Assembly: GCF_947495315.1 (NCBI RefSeq)
Contig: NZ_CANLYD010000020.1
Location: 57,032 to 121,031, forward strand
Source: an uncultured Aquimarina sp.
Lineage (GTDB): Bacteria; Bacteroidota; Bacteroidia; Flavobacteriales; Flavobacteriaceae
Length of the DNA: 64,000 nt
Direction: 5' to 3'
Position 1 is the first letter of the stretch, and each line of letters starts with the position of its first letter. Below are positions 34,946 through 44,346 of the stretch, one piece after another. Made by a program: the position numbers and the translations under genes. A model generated the notes under the pieces. It saw only the letters and a program-made list of their open reading frames with translations, was not told where the DNA came from and searched no databases.

Positions 34946-37372
34946 ATGAAAATTTCATATAACTGGCTTAAGCAATTTATTAAGCTTGATTGGGAGGCGG
35001 AAAAAGCAGGAGAACTACTTACTGATTTAGGGCTTGAAGTAGAAGGAATAGAAACCTATCAAAGTGTAAAAGGAGGTTTAGAAGGCGTAGTTGTAGGACA
35101 GGTTATTAGCTGTGCGCAACACACTAATGCAGATAAACTAAAAGTTACAAAAGTAGATTTAGGTAATGGAGATCCTGTGCAGATTGTATGTGGTGCACCT
35201 AATGTAGCTGAGGGCCAAAAAGTTCCTGTTGCAACTATTGGAACTAAATTATATGATGAAAATGGTGAGGAATGGAAAATTAAGAAAGGTAAAATTCGTG
35301 GAGAAGAAAGTTATGGAATGATCTGTGCCGAGGATGAATTGGGGCTTGGTAAAAGCCATGACGGTATTATGGTTCTTGATAACGACATTGCTGTTGGTAC
35401 TCCTGCTGCTGACATTTTTGATATAGAAAATGATCATGTATTCGAAATAGGATTAACTCCAAACCGAGCAGATGCTATGAGTCATTGGGGTACTGCTCGT
35501 GATCTAAAAGCTGGTTTACAGCAAAAAGATCTGAACCTGGAACTTATTACTCCATCTGTTAGTAATTTTAAAGTAGAAAACAGATTACATAAGTTCGATA
35601 TCGAAGTAAAGAATCCTGAATTAGCACCAAGATATTGTGGGGTTACTATTTCTGGATTGAAAGTAGCCGAATCCCCTTCTTGGTTACAGCATCGATTGAA
35701 GGCAATTGGCATTGCTCCAAAAAACAATGTAGTAGATGTTACTAATTATGTCTTACACGACTTAGGACAACCACTACATGCTTTTGATGCTCACTACATA
35801 GAAGGAAATAAAATTGAAGTAAAAACCCTAAAAACTGGTACTAAATTCACAACATTAGACGAGGTAGAACGTGAATTACACGAAGAAGATTTAATGATTT
35901 GTGATGCTAAAAAACCACTATGTATCGCAGGAGTTTTTGGGGGAATTAACTCTGGAGTTACAGAAAACACTACTTCAATTTTCTTAGAAAGTGCTTATTT
36001 TAATCCGGTAAGCGTTCGTAAAACAGCAAAACGTCACGGGCTAAATACAGATGCATCATTCAGGTTTGAGAGAGGTATTGACCCTAACGTTACTGAATAT
36101 GCCTTAAAAAGAGCAGCTTTGCTTATACAAGAATTAGCTGGCGGAGATATTACCAGTGACATTATAGATCTATATCCTAAAAAAACGGAAGATTTTCAGG
36201 TGTTCTTATCTTTTGAGAATACTACAAAGCTAATCGGAGAAGAACTTCCTCAGGAAACGATCAAAAGTATTTTGAGTTCTTTAGAGATCAAAGTAAACAA
36301 TATAACTGAAAGTGGCCTTGGACTAACCATTCCTGCATATCGCAATGATGTCCAAAGAGAAGCTGATGTTATTGAAGAAATTCTTCGTGTGTACGGATAT
36401 AACAATATTCAATATACTCAAAAGTTAAACGCATCCATTTCTAACATTGATAAGTTTTCTGACCATAACATACAAAACACAATTTCTAATCAGTTGGTTG
36501 GGCAGGGTTTTAATGAAATGTTGGCTAATTCATTGACAGCTCCTGATTATATTTCATTATCGGAGCAACTAAAAGAAGAAAACAATGTAGAAATGCTCAA
36601 TCCATTAAGTAATGATTTAGCAGTGATGCGACAATCATTATTGTTTTCTGGTTTAGAGGCTATTTCATATAACATCAATAGAAAGCGTTCTGATCTTAAA
36701 TTTTTTGAATTTGGAAAAACGTATCATAATTACGAAAGCGGAAGAATTGAAAACAAACATTTAAGTTTATTAATTACCGGAAACAAAACCAAGGAAAGCT
36801 GGAAAATAGCTCAATCAAATAGTGATTTCTTTTATTTAAAAGGTGTTGTCGAAACCATATTGAGCCGTTTAGGAATCAAGACATCTAAAACATCGCCGAT
36901 AAAGAACGATCTTTTTGCAGAAGGTGTTTCTTATAGTTTGGGAAAATCAAAGTTGGTAGAATTCGGAATCGTTAGAAAATCTGTTTTAAAACATTTTTCT
37001 ATTTCTCAGGAAGTATTGTATGCTGATTTTAATTGGGATACCATACTGGAATTTGCAAGACGAACTAAGATTAAATTCACCGATATTCCTAAGTTCCCGG
37101 AAGTAAGAAGAGACTTTGCTTTATTATTGGACAACACAGTAACTTTTGAAGAAATTCATACCATTGCTAAGCAAACTGAAAAACAACTTCTGAAAAGTAT
37201 TAACTTGTTTGATGTATATGAAGGTAAAAATTTACCGGATGGTAAGAAATCATATGCGGTTAGTTTTATATTACAAGACGAACATAAAACACTTACGGAT
37301 AAACAAATTGATAAAATCATGAACAAGCTTCAGCATAATTTTGAAAATAAATTAGGAGCTGAATTACGATAA
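34946..37372 (+). CDS. pheT: Phenylalanyl-tRNA synthetase beta subunit
   Basis: An 808-residue subunit of the (alpha-beta)2 enzyme that charges tRNA-Phe. Domain order is typical: the start MKISYNWLKQFIKLDWEAE, an EMAP/tRNA-binding domain at about residues 40-150 (VVVGQVISCAQHTNADKLKV), the B3/B4 editing domain (PRYCGVTISGLKV, YVLHDLGQPLHAFD), B5 (TLDEVERELHEEDLMI section), the synthetase-like core and the C-terminal anticodon-binding domain (FPEVRRDFALLLDNTVTFEE, ending KLGAELR). It is a stand-alone gene with its own promoter and terminator; pheS is not in the window. Confidence 0.97.
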   Translation: MKISYNWLKQFIKLDWEAEKAGELLTDLGLEVEGIETYQSVKGGLEGVVVGQVISCAQHTNADKLKVTKVDLGNGDPVQIVCGAPNVAEGQKVPVATIGTKLYDENGEEWKIKKGKIRGEESYGMICAEDELGLGKSHDGIMVLDNDIAVGTPAADIFDIENDHVFEIGLTPNRADAMSHWGTARDLKAGLQQKDLNLELITPSVSNFKVENRLHKFDIEVKNPELAPRYCGVTISGLKVAESPSWLQHRLKAIGIAPKNNVVDVTNYVLHDLGQPLHAFDAHYIEGNKIEVKTLKTGTKFTTLDEVERELHEEDLMICDAKKPLCIAGVFGGINSGVTENTTSIFLESAYFNPVSVRKTAKRHGLNTDASFRFERGIDPNVTEYALKRAALLIQELAGGDITSDIIDLYPKKTEDFQVFLSFENTTKLIGEELPQETIKSILSSLEIKVNNITESGLGLTIPAYRNDVQREADVIEEILRVYGYNNIQYTQKLNASISNIDKFSDHNIQNTISNQLVGQGFNEMLANSLTAPDYISLSEQLKEENNVEMLNPLSNDLAVMRQSLLFSGLEAISYNINRKRSDLKFFEFGKTYHNYESGRIENKHLSLLITGNKTKESWKIAQSNSDFFYLKGVVETILSRLGIKTSKTSPIKNDLFAEGVSYSLGKSKLVEFGIVRKSVLKHFSISQEVLYADFNWDTILEFARRTKIKFTDIPKFPEVRRDFALLLDNTVTFEEIHTIAKQTEKQLLKSINLFDVYEGKNLPDGKKSYAVSFILQDEHKTLTDKQIDKIMNKLQHNFENKLGAELR

Positions 37373-37399
37373 AAAAGTGATCTATATATAGATATTTTA

Positions 37400-37432
37400 A
37401 AAATGCCTTTGAAAATTTCAAAGGCATTTTTT
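37400..37432 (+). terminator. Terminator after pheT
   Basis: aaaatgcctttgaaa and tttcaaaggcatttt form a long stem with a following T-tract. Confidence 0.9.
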
Positions 37433-37564
37433 ATGAAAGAAAACATATCTTTAACCTCAAAACCCCTATAAAAACAATAAATGACAGATAGGTGACACCT
37501 AAATGGCGTAACAAAGACCGAGCTCTATCCATAGCTTTGTCCTGTACAAAAAAAAAACAAAAAC

Positions 37565-39343
37565 ATGGAACATCAATCAATTTCAAAAAATCTATTGTAT
37601 CAACGTAAACTAAAAGGATACACACAAGAAGAGTTATCGGATAGAACAAAAGTTGGGATACGAACCATCCAACGCATAGAGAAGGGAGAAGTAAATCCAC
37701 ATTTACAAACGGTAAAACTATTAGCTACTGCATTGGATATCGAAGTAGATGATCTTCTTCCATTAGAAAACCCCAAAGAAGAAACGATACAACAAAAATG
37801 GTTATTACTATTACATGCAACTCCTATACTTGGATTCGTAATTCCGTTATGTAATATTTTGTTACCTATATTTCTTTGGATACATAAAAGAGAGGATAAT
37901 AAAATCTATGACAACCATGGGAGATTGATAATCAATTTTCAAATCACGATGAGTATTTTATTTATTTTTTCATTTATAGCATTAGTCACATTACCAGGCC
38001 TCGGTTTTTTTCTTTTCATAGCGGTTATTCCATATAGTCTTATTGTAATGGTTATAAATATTATTTCTGTATTAAACTCCAAAAAATGTTATTATCCCTT
38101 ATCTATCCCTTTCCTAAGAAAAAACAAGGTCACAAAATACATAGGGATTCTTGCTACAATAATTTCACTTAGCTGTATTAGCTGTTCCAATAACATATCA
38201 GAGCACATTGTTAGATTAGATAACTCCACTATCACCAAAGATTCTTTAACTTCCAAAATAGAACAGTTAGTTACCGATGCGAATGTGCATGGAATCGCGG
38301 TTACTGTTTTTAATAAAAATAAAGCTGTTTATAAGAAAGAATTTGGCCACAAAAATTACAAACAAAAACAGTTATTAACAGACTCTACTAACTTTTATGG
38401 AGCATCTTTTAGTAAAGCAGTTTTTTCTGTTCTGGTAATGAAATTGGTAGAAGAAGGAGTTATTGACCTGGATACTCCATTAGAATCTTATCTGCCTAAA
38501 AAAATACATGAATATGAACCAAAAACCAGATGGCATGATGATTTTTCTGCTTTAAAAACAGATTCACTATATCACAAAATAACTGCTCGCATGTGTTTAG
38601 CACATACTACAGGATTTCATAACTATAGATGGTATGAATCTGATCAAAAATTGAGAGTGCATTTTGAACCAGGTAGTCGCTATAGCTATTCTGGAGAAGG
38701 TTTTATATATCTGCAAGTGATTCTTGAAAAACTATTAGGAAAAGGACTTGAAGAAATAGCGCAAGAAAAATTATTTAAACCATTAGCGATGGATCACTCT
38801 AGTTATCAATGGAATGAATCGTTTGAAAACGATTTTGCTTACGGCCATTCTGCTGAAGGGAATCTTTTTAAGAAAGACAAAGACAATGAGCCTAGAGGCG
38901 GTGGCACTCTAGAAACAACTTCTGGAGATTATACAAAATTTATTGAAGCTGTCTTACAAAGTAAGATCATTTCTAAAGATTCCTGGGACGAAATCTTCAA
39001 GCCGCAAATAAGAATCAGAACATTAGCGCAATTTGGTCCATTATCCCATAAAGAAGGATCACTTAATGATAATATCCAGCTAAGTTATGGGTTAGGATGG
39101 GGAGTATTGGTATCTCCTTATGGAATTGGAGCTTTTAAAGAAGGTCACAGTGATGGTTTTCAGAACTACTCAATTGTATTTCCAGAAGCAGAAAAAGGAA
39201 TTATGATTATGGCTAATAGTGATAATGGAGAAAGTATTTTCAAAGAATTATTAGAAGTAGCTTTAGGTGACACCTATACTCCCTGGAAATGGGAAAACTA
39301 TATCCCTTATGATAACCAACAGAAGCTTCTACCTAAGAATTAA
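37565..39343 (+). CDS. Receptor-like fusion: XRE HTH, membrane domain, extracytoplasmic beta-lactamase-family serine hydrolase
   Basis: A 592-residue protein. Residues 1-65 are an XRE-type HTH (KGYTQEELSDRTKVGIRTIQ, then RIEKGEVNPHLQTVKLLA). Residues about 78-170 hold the DUF4870/Tic20-like membrane domain with three or four spans. Residues about 190-208 (GILATIISLSCISCSNN) look like a lipoprotein signal that has become internal. The remainder is a class C beta-lactamase-like serine hydrolase with S281-F-S-K284, YSYSGEGF (Tyr375-Ser-Gly, where YxN is usual) and GHSDGF as the third motif. The topology would put the DNA-binding part inside and the hydrolase outside, like a one-protein sensor. 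A chance fusion of two neighbouring genes is the alternative. Confidence 0.9.
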   Translation: MEHQSISKNLLYQRKLKGYTQEELSDRTKVGIRTIQRIEKGEVNPHLQTVKLLATALDIEVDDLLPLENPKEETIQQKWLLLLHATPILGFVIPLCNILLPIFLWIHKREDNKIYDNHGRLIINFQITMSILFIFSFIALVTLPGLGFFLFIAVIPYSLIVMVINIISVLNSKKCYYPLSIPFLRKNKVTKYIGILATIISLSCISCSNNISEHIVRLDNSTITKDSLTSKIEQLVTDANVHGIAVTVFNKNKAVYKKEFGHKNYKQKQLLTDSTNFYGASFSKAVFSVLVMKLVEEGVIDLDTPLESYLPKKIHEYEPKTRWHDDFSALKTDSLYHKITARMCLAHTTGFHNYRWYESDQKLRVHFEPGSRYSYSGEGFIYLQVILEKLLGKGLEEIAQEKLFKPLAMDHSSYQWNESFENDFAYGHSAEGNLFKKDKDNEPRGGGTLETTSGDYTKFIEAVLQSKIISKDSWDEIFKPQIRIRTLAQFGPLSHKEGSLNDNIQLSYGLGWGVLVSPYGIGAFKEGHSDGFQNYSIVFPEAEKGIMIMANSDNGESIFKELLEVALGDTYTPWKWENYIPYDNQQKLLPKN

Positions 39344-39469
39344 AAAAACCTAATTCCTTCATAGTAGATACTTATTATACAAGACAAAATGTATATAACC
39401 CAACCCGTTGTATTTTGATTTTTCTATTCAAAATTCGTCTAAAGGAGTGCTTCGATTGAAAGAAGAAGT

Positions 39470-39513
39470 GTATCGAGAATAGGATTTTGGATCCAAAAAG
39501 CTATTCTCGATAC
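39470..39513. repeat. 13-bp perfect inverted repeat, dispersed-element type
   Basis: gtatcgagaatag (39470-39482) and ctattctcgatac (39501-39513) enclose an inner palindrome (ttttggatccaaaa). No T-tract follows. It lies in the 39344-39683 gap, which otherwise contains no gene that I can see. Related gtatcga/tcgatac sequence recurs at 61190-61275. Confidence 0.65.
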
Positions 39514-39683
39514 AATTTTCCTCCATTACATTTTGGAAAATCACTCGAATTGACGCTTTTCTTTAACATTTCTTTCATAATGCACAACTGGTTAACCCAT
39601 TCATATTCAACATTTGTTAAAAACACAGAAATCTTGTAATACAGATCGTAAATACTTAATTTAGTGATGCTAAAGAAAGAAAA

Positions 39684-40403
39684 ATGATGATTCCTAAGAC
39701 CAATATCGAAAAAAAACTTACTCAACTACGCGACAAACAATTTGATCCGGCTCGTTGGGAATTACAAGTTCAAGATATTTTTAAAGAGGAAGATAAAAAG
39801 AATGATCGTATTATTAACTCATTAGAAAACGGTACTCCAGCGGCAGAAAACGATTTCATTTTTGATTTCTTAAAAAGCGCTAACATCTATCATATAGATC
39901 AGATTAAAAAAATCTGTATAGACTACAGATTACGCTTTTTGGATTCTAAATACTTCAAAGGCAAACTTCCTCAGGAAGCAGTATCAAAGATAAAGGATTT
40001 AGAGAAAATCCATGAAATAGAATTAAAGGGTTTTAAAATTATTGCTCCCTCAAAACTATTTAAGCTTGCAAATGCGGATGATCCTTTACTTTTTGCTCCA
40101 ATAGGAAATGACTACTATTATTTAATCCATAAATGGGGAGATGATCTCCATCCATTTCGCAAATTGATGATGTGGTTTTTTAAGAGTTTTGAAAACTTAT
40201 TAATTCTCACCTTTTTAGTGAGTCTTTTAATTACCTTTATGATCCCGCAAGGATTGTTCAGTAAAGAAAGTAATACCTCAGAATTTATAATGATATTTCT
40301 CTTTATGTTTAAATCTGTAGCAGCAGTTGTGCTGTTCTATGGTTTTGCTTTAGGTAAAAACTTTAATACTGCTATCTGGGATAGTAAATATTTTAACGCT
40401 TAA
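39684..40403 (+). CDS. Membrane protein of unknown function, upstream of DUF2007 gene
   Basis: A 239-residue protein. The first 145 residues are cytoplasmic and helical (KKLTQLRDKQFDPARWELQV; IKKICIDYRLRFLDSKYFKG), ending with KYYLIHKWGDDLHPFRKL-like sequence near residue 145-155. Two membrane spans follow (about 168-190 and 204-226), then a short tail (NTAIWDSKYFNA). Two neighbouring ATGs (39684, 39687) could start it. It is nine bases upstream of the DUF2007 gene, and the three small genes form a likely operon. I do not recognise a named family. Confidence 0.75.
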   Translation: MMIPKTNIEKKLTQLRDKQFDPARWELQVQDIFKEEDKKNDRIINSLENGTPAAENDFIFDFLKSANIYHIDQIKKICIDYRLRFLDSKYFKGKLPQEAVSKIKDLEKIHEIELKGFKIIAPSKLFKLANADDPLLFAPIGNDYYYLIHKWGDDLHPFRKLMMWFFKSFENLLILTFLVSLLITFMIPQGLFSKESNTSEFIMIFLFMFKSVAAVVLFYGFALGKNFNTAIWDSKYFNA

Positions 40404-40412
40404 CAACAATAT

Positions 40413-40640
40413 ATGTTTCCCGAAAGTGAATACGAAAGAGTGTATACCGGTAGTCTAATTAATATCCAATTTTTACAAAATTTGCTTCAGGATAGTGGCA
40501 TCAATTCTATAACCAGAGATGATATGAAATCAGGTATGGCAGCTGGTTTTGGTGGCGGAATCCCAGATCACATTCAACTTTTTGTAAAAAAGACAGATGT
40601 AGAAGAAGCAATTCCCATCATAGAAAAAAGTTTATCTTAA
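40413..40640 (+). CDS. DUF2007 domain protein (putative signal-transducing protein)
   Basis: A 75-residue ferredoxin-like-fold protein: YERVYTGSLINIQFLQNLLQ, SGINSITRDDMKSG, AGFGGGIPDHIQLFVKKTDV and EEAIPIIEKSLS form the beta-alpha-beta pattern of DUF2007. Members are small cytoplasmic proteins proposed to signal, with no proven ligand. It sits between two membrane-protein genes with spacings of 9 and 5 bases. Confidence 0.85.
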   Translation: MFPESEYERVYTGSLINIQFLQNLLQDSGINSITRDDMKSGMAAGFGGGIPDHIQLFVKKTDVEEAIPIIEKSLS

Positions 40641-40645
40641 TCATT

Positions 40646-40855
40646 ATGGAAGAAGAAGAAAATAAAAATCCTCGGAAAAATTGGGATTTTATGATTGGTA
40701 TTGCACTGGTCTTATTCGGAAGTTTTAGACTATACCAGCGAACTCGTACTGAATCAGAATGGGATTATAGAGTTATTCTTACTATTTTGTTTATTGCTTA
40801 TGGTGGTTTTTTGATTTATAGGCATTTTCAGAATCAGGATTCTAACAAAAGCTAA
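40646..40855 (+). CDS. Small membrane protein
   Basis: A 69-residue protein with two predicted spans (WDFMIGIALVLFGSFRLY and VILTILFIAYGGFLIY) separated by a short charged loop (QRTRTESEWDYR), with a charged N-terminus. It is five bases behind the DUF2007 gene. Its TAA stop (40853-40855) overlaps the TAG stop (40852-40854) of the convergent GMC gene. No family recognised. Confidence 0.75.
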   Translation: MEEEENKNPRKNWDFMIGIALVLFGSFRLYQRTRTESEWDYRVILTILFIAYGGFLIYRHFQNQDSNKS

Positions 40856-42411
40856 AGACCTTTATCAGGTATATTATTCATTGCTCTTTCTGTGATAGCG
40901 GTGATAGACAATGATGGATTTACTCCAGGATTGGCAGATATCATGGATCCGTCACAGATGTACATATTTTCGTATCCAAATACCATATTGTTCTTATCAA
41001 TCACTCCCTCTTCTGCATTTGCCGCCATCACGGCACCTCCCAAAATATGAGCAGTAGAAGGAATTCCTGCTAGTGGTTCTAATCCAAAAACGGTTTCCTT
41101 TCCTCCTGTCAATTCTGCATATTTTTTTGCTAAACTGAGAGATTGCGGTATAAAAGCACTTGGTTTTTTACCGACAGTAACTGTGGTATTCATACGACCT
41201 ATGGAATTTATTTTAAACTTTAGTGTACTATCTAATGTTTGCATAAATAAAAGGATAGCAGTGCTTTTACCCCAATCTTTTGTTGTGTACAATTTAAGAT
41301 ATGACAATGGATGTTTAATAAAACTAGTAATCATTTTTGTGATCCGAACTATTGTATTTTTACCATAGGTTAATGGTAAATGTGATAACCTCCAAAATCC
41401 GGAACCTTTTGCATATCGCACAATTTCTAAATGACTATTCTTATCAGTATTCAAAATAGAGCCTATAGCAACGCCCTTAGACATATCTTTTTTACCATCT
41501 AGATTTGTCACACTTATTAGACTTTCATTATTTGTCCGGATATCCGATCCTAAACGATTGGATAATCTCGGGAGGGATTTTTGTTTTAGCTTAAGCAATA
41601 ACTTTACTGTGCCCAAAACACCTCCGGAAAAAATAACTCCTTTCGCTTTTACAGATTTTTTTGACTTAAAAAAACGAGTAGATGCTTTAAACTTCACTTG
41701 GTATCCATCTAAACAAGGAACTACATCAAAAACTTCGTTTTCCGCCAGAACATCAGCTCCAAGTTGTTGAGCCAGATATAAATAATTCTTATCTAATGTG
41801 TTTTTTGCACCAACTCTACATCCTGTCATACAACCTCCACAATAATTACAACCAGTTCGATCAGGCCCTTTTCCTTCAAAATAAGGATCTGAAACTGTTT
41901 TATTAGGTGTTCCAAAAAAAACAGCGACATCTGTTGGAGAAAAATCGTCTTTTATATTCATGCTGTCCGCTAACTCTTTTAATGCTTTATCTCCATCAAA
42001 AATTTGAGGGTTTTTCTGAGCTCCTAACATTTTTAATGCAGTCTGATAAAATGGTGCTAATTCTGATTGCCAATCTGCTAGATTTTTCCAACTACCAGAG
42101 GTAAAAAATTCTTTTTTTGGAACAGGAAGCGTATTCGCATATACCAGAGAACCTCCTCCTACTCCGGTTCCAGAAATTACAACTACATGTTTAAAAAAGG
42201 ACATCTTCATAATACCAAACCACCTAAAAAAAGGAACCCATAGCCATTTCCTGAGATTCCAGTTTGATTTCGGAAAATCTTTGGGCTTATACCATTTTCC
42301 TTTTTCGATGACTAAAACTTTATATCCCTTTTCTGAAAGACGTAACGCACTTACTGATCCACCAAAACCACTACCAATAATTACGTAATCATATGCTGAT
42401 TCAATTTTCAT
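40852..42411 (-). CDS. GMC family oxidoreductase (cholesterol-oxidase-like)
   Basis: A 519-residue FAD enzyme. The N-terminal FAD-binding site is DYVIIGSGFGGSVSALRLSE; further marks are VISGTGVGGGSLVYANTLPV, the GCNYCGGCMTGCRVGAKNTL segment typical of the cholesterol-oxidase-like branch, and the C-terminal LGGAVMAANAEEGVID then YICDGSMISANPGVNPSLSI. It should oxidise an alcohol, perhaps of a sterol-like or long-chain substrate. The start ATG (42409-42411) overlaps the stop of the desaturase fusion gene by two bases (ATGA), so the pair is probably translationally coupled. Confidence 0.9.
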   Translation of the reverse strand: MKIESAYDYVIIGSGFGGSVSALRLSEKGYKVLVIEKGKWYKPKDFPKSNWNLRKWLWVPFFRWFGIMKMSFFKHVVVISGTGVGGGSLVYANTLPVPKKEFFTSGSWKNLADWQSELAPFYQTALKMLGAQKNPQIFDGDKALKELADSMNIKDDFSPTDVAVFFGTPNKTVSDPYFEGKGPDRTGCNYCGGCMTGCRVGAKNTLDKNYLYLAQQLGADVLAENEVFDVVPCLDGYQVKFKASTRFFKSKKSVKAKGVIFSGGVLGTVKLLLKLKQKSLPRLSNRLGSDIRTNNESLISVTNLDGKKDMSKGVAIGSILNTDKNSHLEIVRYAKGSGFWRLSHLPLTYGKNTIVRITKMITSFIKHPLSYLKLYTTKDWGKSTAILLFMQTLDSTLKFKINSIGRMNTTVTVGKKPSAFIPQSLSLAKKYAELTGGKETVFGLEPLAGIPSTAHILGGAVMAANAEEGVIDKNNMVFGYENMYICDGSMISANPGVNPSLSITAITERAMNNIPDKGL

Positions 42412-44261
42412 ATTTCTATAGTTATATCGGTTTTTGGTGAGCACATACAAGTTAAAACATATCCTTGATCTATTTCATTATCCAGAAGCACTATATCCTC
42501 TTTAGAATTCCAGATAACATCTCCATCGATAAGTTTTGCTTTACAGGTACCGCAATCTCCCATCATACAAGCATGCGGAATTTCATTATCTGTTCTCAAA
42601 ACTGCTTCCAGTATTGTTTCAGAAGTATCAACTACGTATGAAAATTTTGTGTTATTTATTTTTATAGCTACTTGATGTTCAATACCTGTAAGTTTTTTTG
42701 ATTCTTTAGAAAATTCCTCCGTTCTAACCAAATTATCAGGAACACCTATCTTATTTAATACTATTTTAGAAGCTTCCATCATAGGTAATGGACCACAGAT
42801 ATAGCAATAAGTATCGCTATTAATTTCCTTTATGGAATGATATTGTCTATCTACATCTAAAATTTCAAAACTTAGTACATAAGTAAATCGTTTAGGATAC
42901 ATACTAGAAAGCTCCATCAGTTCGTTAGAAAAAATCACATCTGCTTTACTCTTACATCCATATAATAAGGTAACTTTTTTTTCTGAAGTTCTAAGAACAA
43001 ACTTAATCATAGAAATTATGGGAGTAATACCACTTCCCCCAGCAATAAAAAGGAAGGGTTTGTCAATATTATTAGGCAATATAAACTTTCCAAAAGGGCC
43101 AGAAACTCGTAATGTGTCTTTTTCTTTGAGTTTTGTAACTAAATGACCAGATAGTTTACCTCCTTGGATACTTTTTACAGCAATTCCGAGTCTTCCTGTT
43201 ATGGGATCTTCACAAATGGAATAACACCTACTTACCAAACTATTAGTTACACAATCAGCAACGACAACATATTGACCAGGTTTAAATAAAAAACGATTGC
43301 CTTTCAAATTTTTAAAAACGATCTTAACTGCATCTGATGTTTCCTGAAAAACATTTTCTACTTCGAGAATATAGCTCCAAGTCTTACCAGATCGAATATC
43401 TACATAGGTGTTTTGTTCATCAAATAACTTTAAGTCTTTACTTCTGAAACCCTCTATAATGGATTGCTTTTCTAAAAGCTCAGATTCTATATCTAAAAAA
43501 CAACTACGGTATTTATAAAATGGAACTCTAGGATACAAGTGATGTATAAGGTGGTAACTTTGGTATAACGATAAAAACTCTAGTCCAGGAATAGTTACTA
43601 CACGAGTATTATGATATTTACTTAAGTTATTATGTGGGTAATGTGGTAACCAATCAAAAGAAAAAGCTAGAATCGGTGCTGCTATAAGTGCAGATAATAT
43701 AAATACAAAGAACAAAGCATCTCCGTATCCTAACGCTATCACGGTACTTAGAATAGACATCAAAATAAATAAAAAAACAATAGATTGGTTTCTAATGGAC
43801 TTCATTGCAGCATTCTTTTTACTATGAGATCCTAAGGTTAACCCAAAATAATGACCAATCAATGTTACACATCTGAAAAATATAGATAAAGGATTACTAC
43901 CATTCACATAATGATCAGGATCGTTAACTGGGTCATTCGTATGGGCATGATGTCTAAGATGAATAACTACAAATGCAGAGAAAGGAAACAAAAGAAAAAA
44001 ACTTGATACCCATCCCAAAACTTGTTCTAACTTCGCAAATGACCTTACTCCTCCAGAGATATTTCCATGACTCGCTTCATGCGCGATCGTAAACATACCA
44101 TAAGCTAGTGGTGCTCCTATAGAGGAAATCCATATTCCAGAAAACCCTTTAGTGTAAAAATACCACAGTAGCACATACCCTATACATAAAAAACCGAATA
44201 ATAATATTGTTGGCCAGGCTACTTTTCCTGAATATTTTTGCCAGGGTGCTTTATTTTTCAC
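42408..44261 (-). CDS. Fatty acid desaturase fused to ferredoxin reductase and 2Fe-2S ferredoxin
   Basis: A 617-residue self-contained oxygenase. Residues 1-270 are a membrane-bound desaturase/hydroxylase with the three histidine boxes HEASHG (61-66), HLRHHAHTND (101-110) and HLIHH (237-241). Residues about 295-515 are an FAD/NAD(P)H reductase (RCYS at 345-348, AGGSGITP at 407-414, CGPLPMM). Residues about 527-617 are a plant-type ferredoxin with Cys565, Cys570, Cys573 and Cys605. Electrons would flow from NAD(P)H through FAD and Fe-S to the di-iron site. The partner GMC dehydrogenase and the divergent TetR regulator suggest an inducible lipid- or sterol-modifying pathway. Substrate unknown. 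Confidence 0.9.
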   Translation of the reverse strand: MKNKAPWQKYSGKVAWPTILLFGFLCIGYVLLWYFYTKGFSGIWISSIGAPLAYGMFTIAHEASHGNISGGVRSFAKLEQVLGWVSSFFLLFPFSAFVVIHLRHHAHTNDPVNDPDHYVNGSNPLSIFFRCVTLIGHYFGLTLGSHSKKNAAMKSIRNQSIVFLFILMSILSTVIALGYGDALFFVFILSALIAAPILAFSFDWLPHYPHNNLSKYHNTRVVTIPGLEFLSLYQSYHLIHHLYPRVPFYKYRSCFLDIESELLEKQSIIEGFRSKDLKLFDEQNTYVDIRSGKTWSYILEVENVFQETSDAVKIVFKNLKGNRFLFKPGQYVVVADCVTNSLVSRCYSICEDPITGRLGIAVKSIQGGKLSGHLVTKLKEKDTLRVSGPFGKFILPNNIDKPFLFIAGGSGITPIISMIKFVLRTSEKKVTLLYGCKSKADVIFSNELMELSSMYPKRFTYVLSFEILDVDRQYHSIKEINSDTYCYICGPLPMMEASKIVLNKIGVPDNLVRTEEFSKESKKLTGIEHQVAIKINNTKFSYVVDTSETILEAVLRTDNEIPHACMMGDCGTCKAKLIDGDVIWNSKEDIVLLDNEIDQGYVLTCMCSPKTDITIEI

Positions 44262-44299
44262 GACTCAATTAGTTATGTTTGAAAAAAGGATATTTTTTT

Positions 44300-44327
44300 T
44301 CGAACTATTTATTCAAATATAGTTCGA
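44300..44327. promoter_or_regulatory. Palindromic operator between desaturase and TetR genes
   Basis: tcgaactat (44300-44308) and atagttcga (44319-44327) form a perfect inverted repeat with a 10-base spacer in the 85-base divergent gap, 20 bases before the TetR start. This is the expected place and form for autoregulation and control of the redox operon. Confidence 0.65.
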
Positions 44328-44346
44328 TTTTAGTAAATTACCAAGT

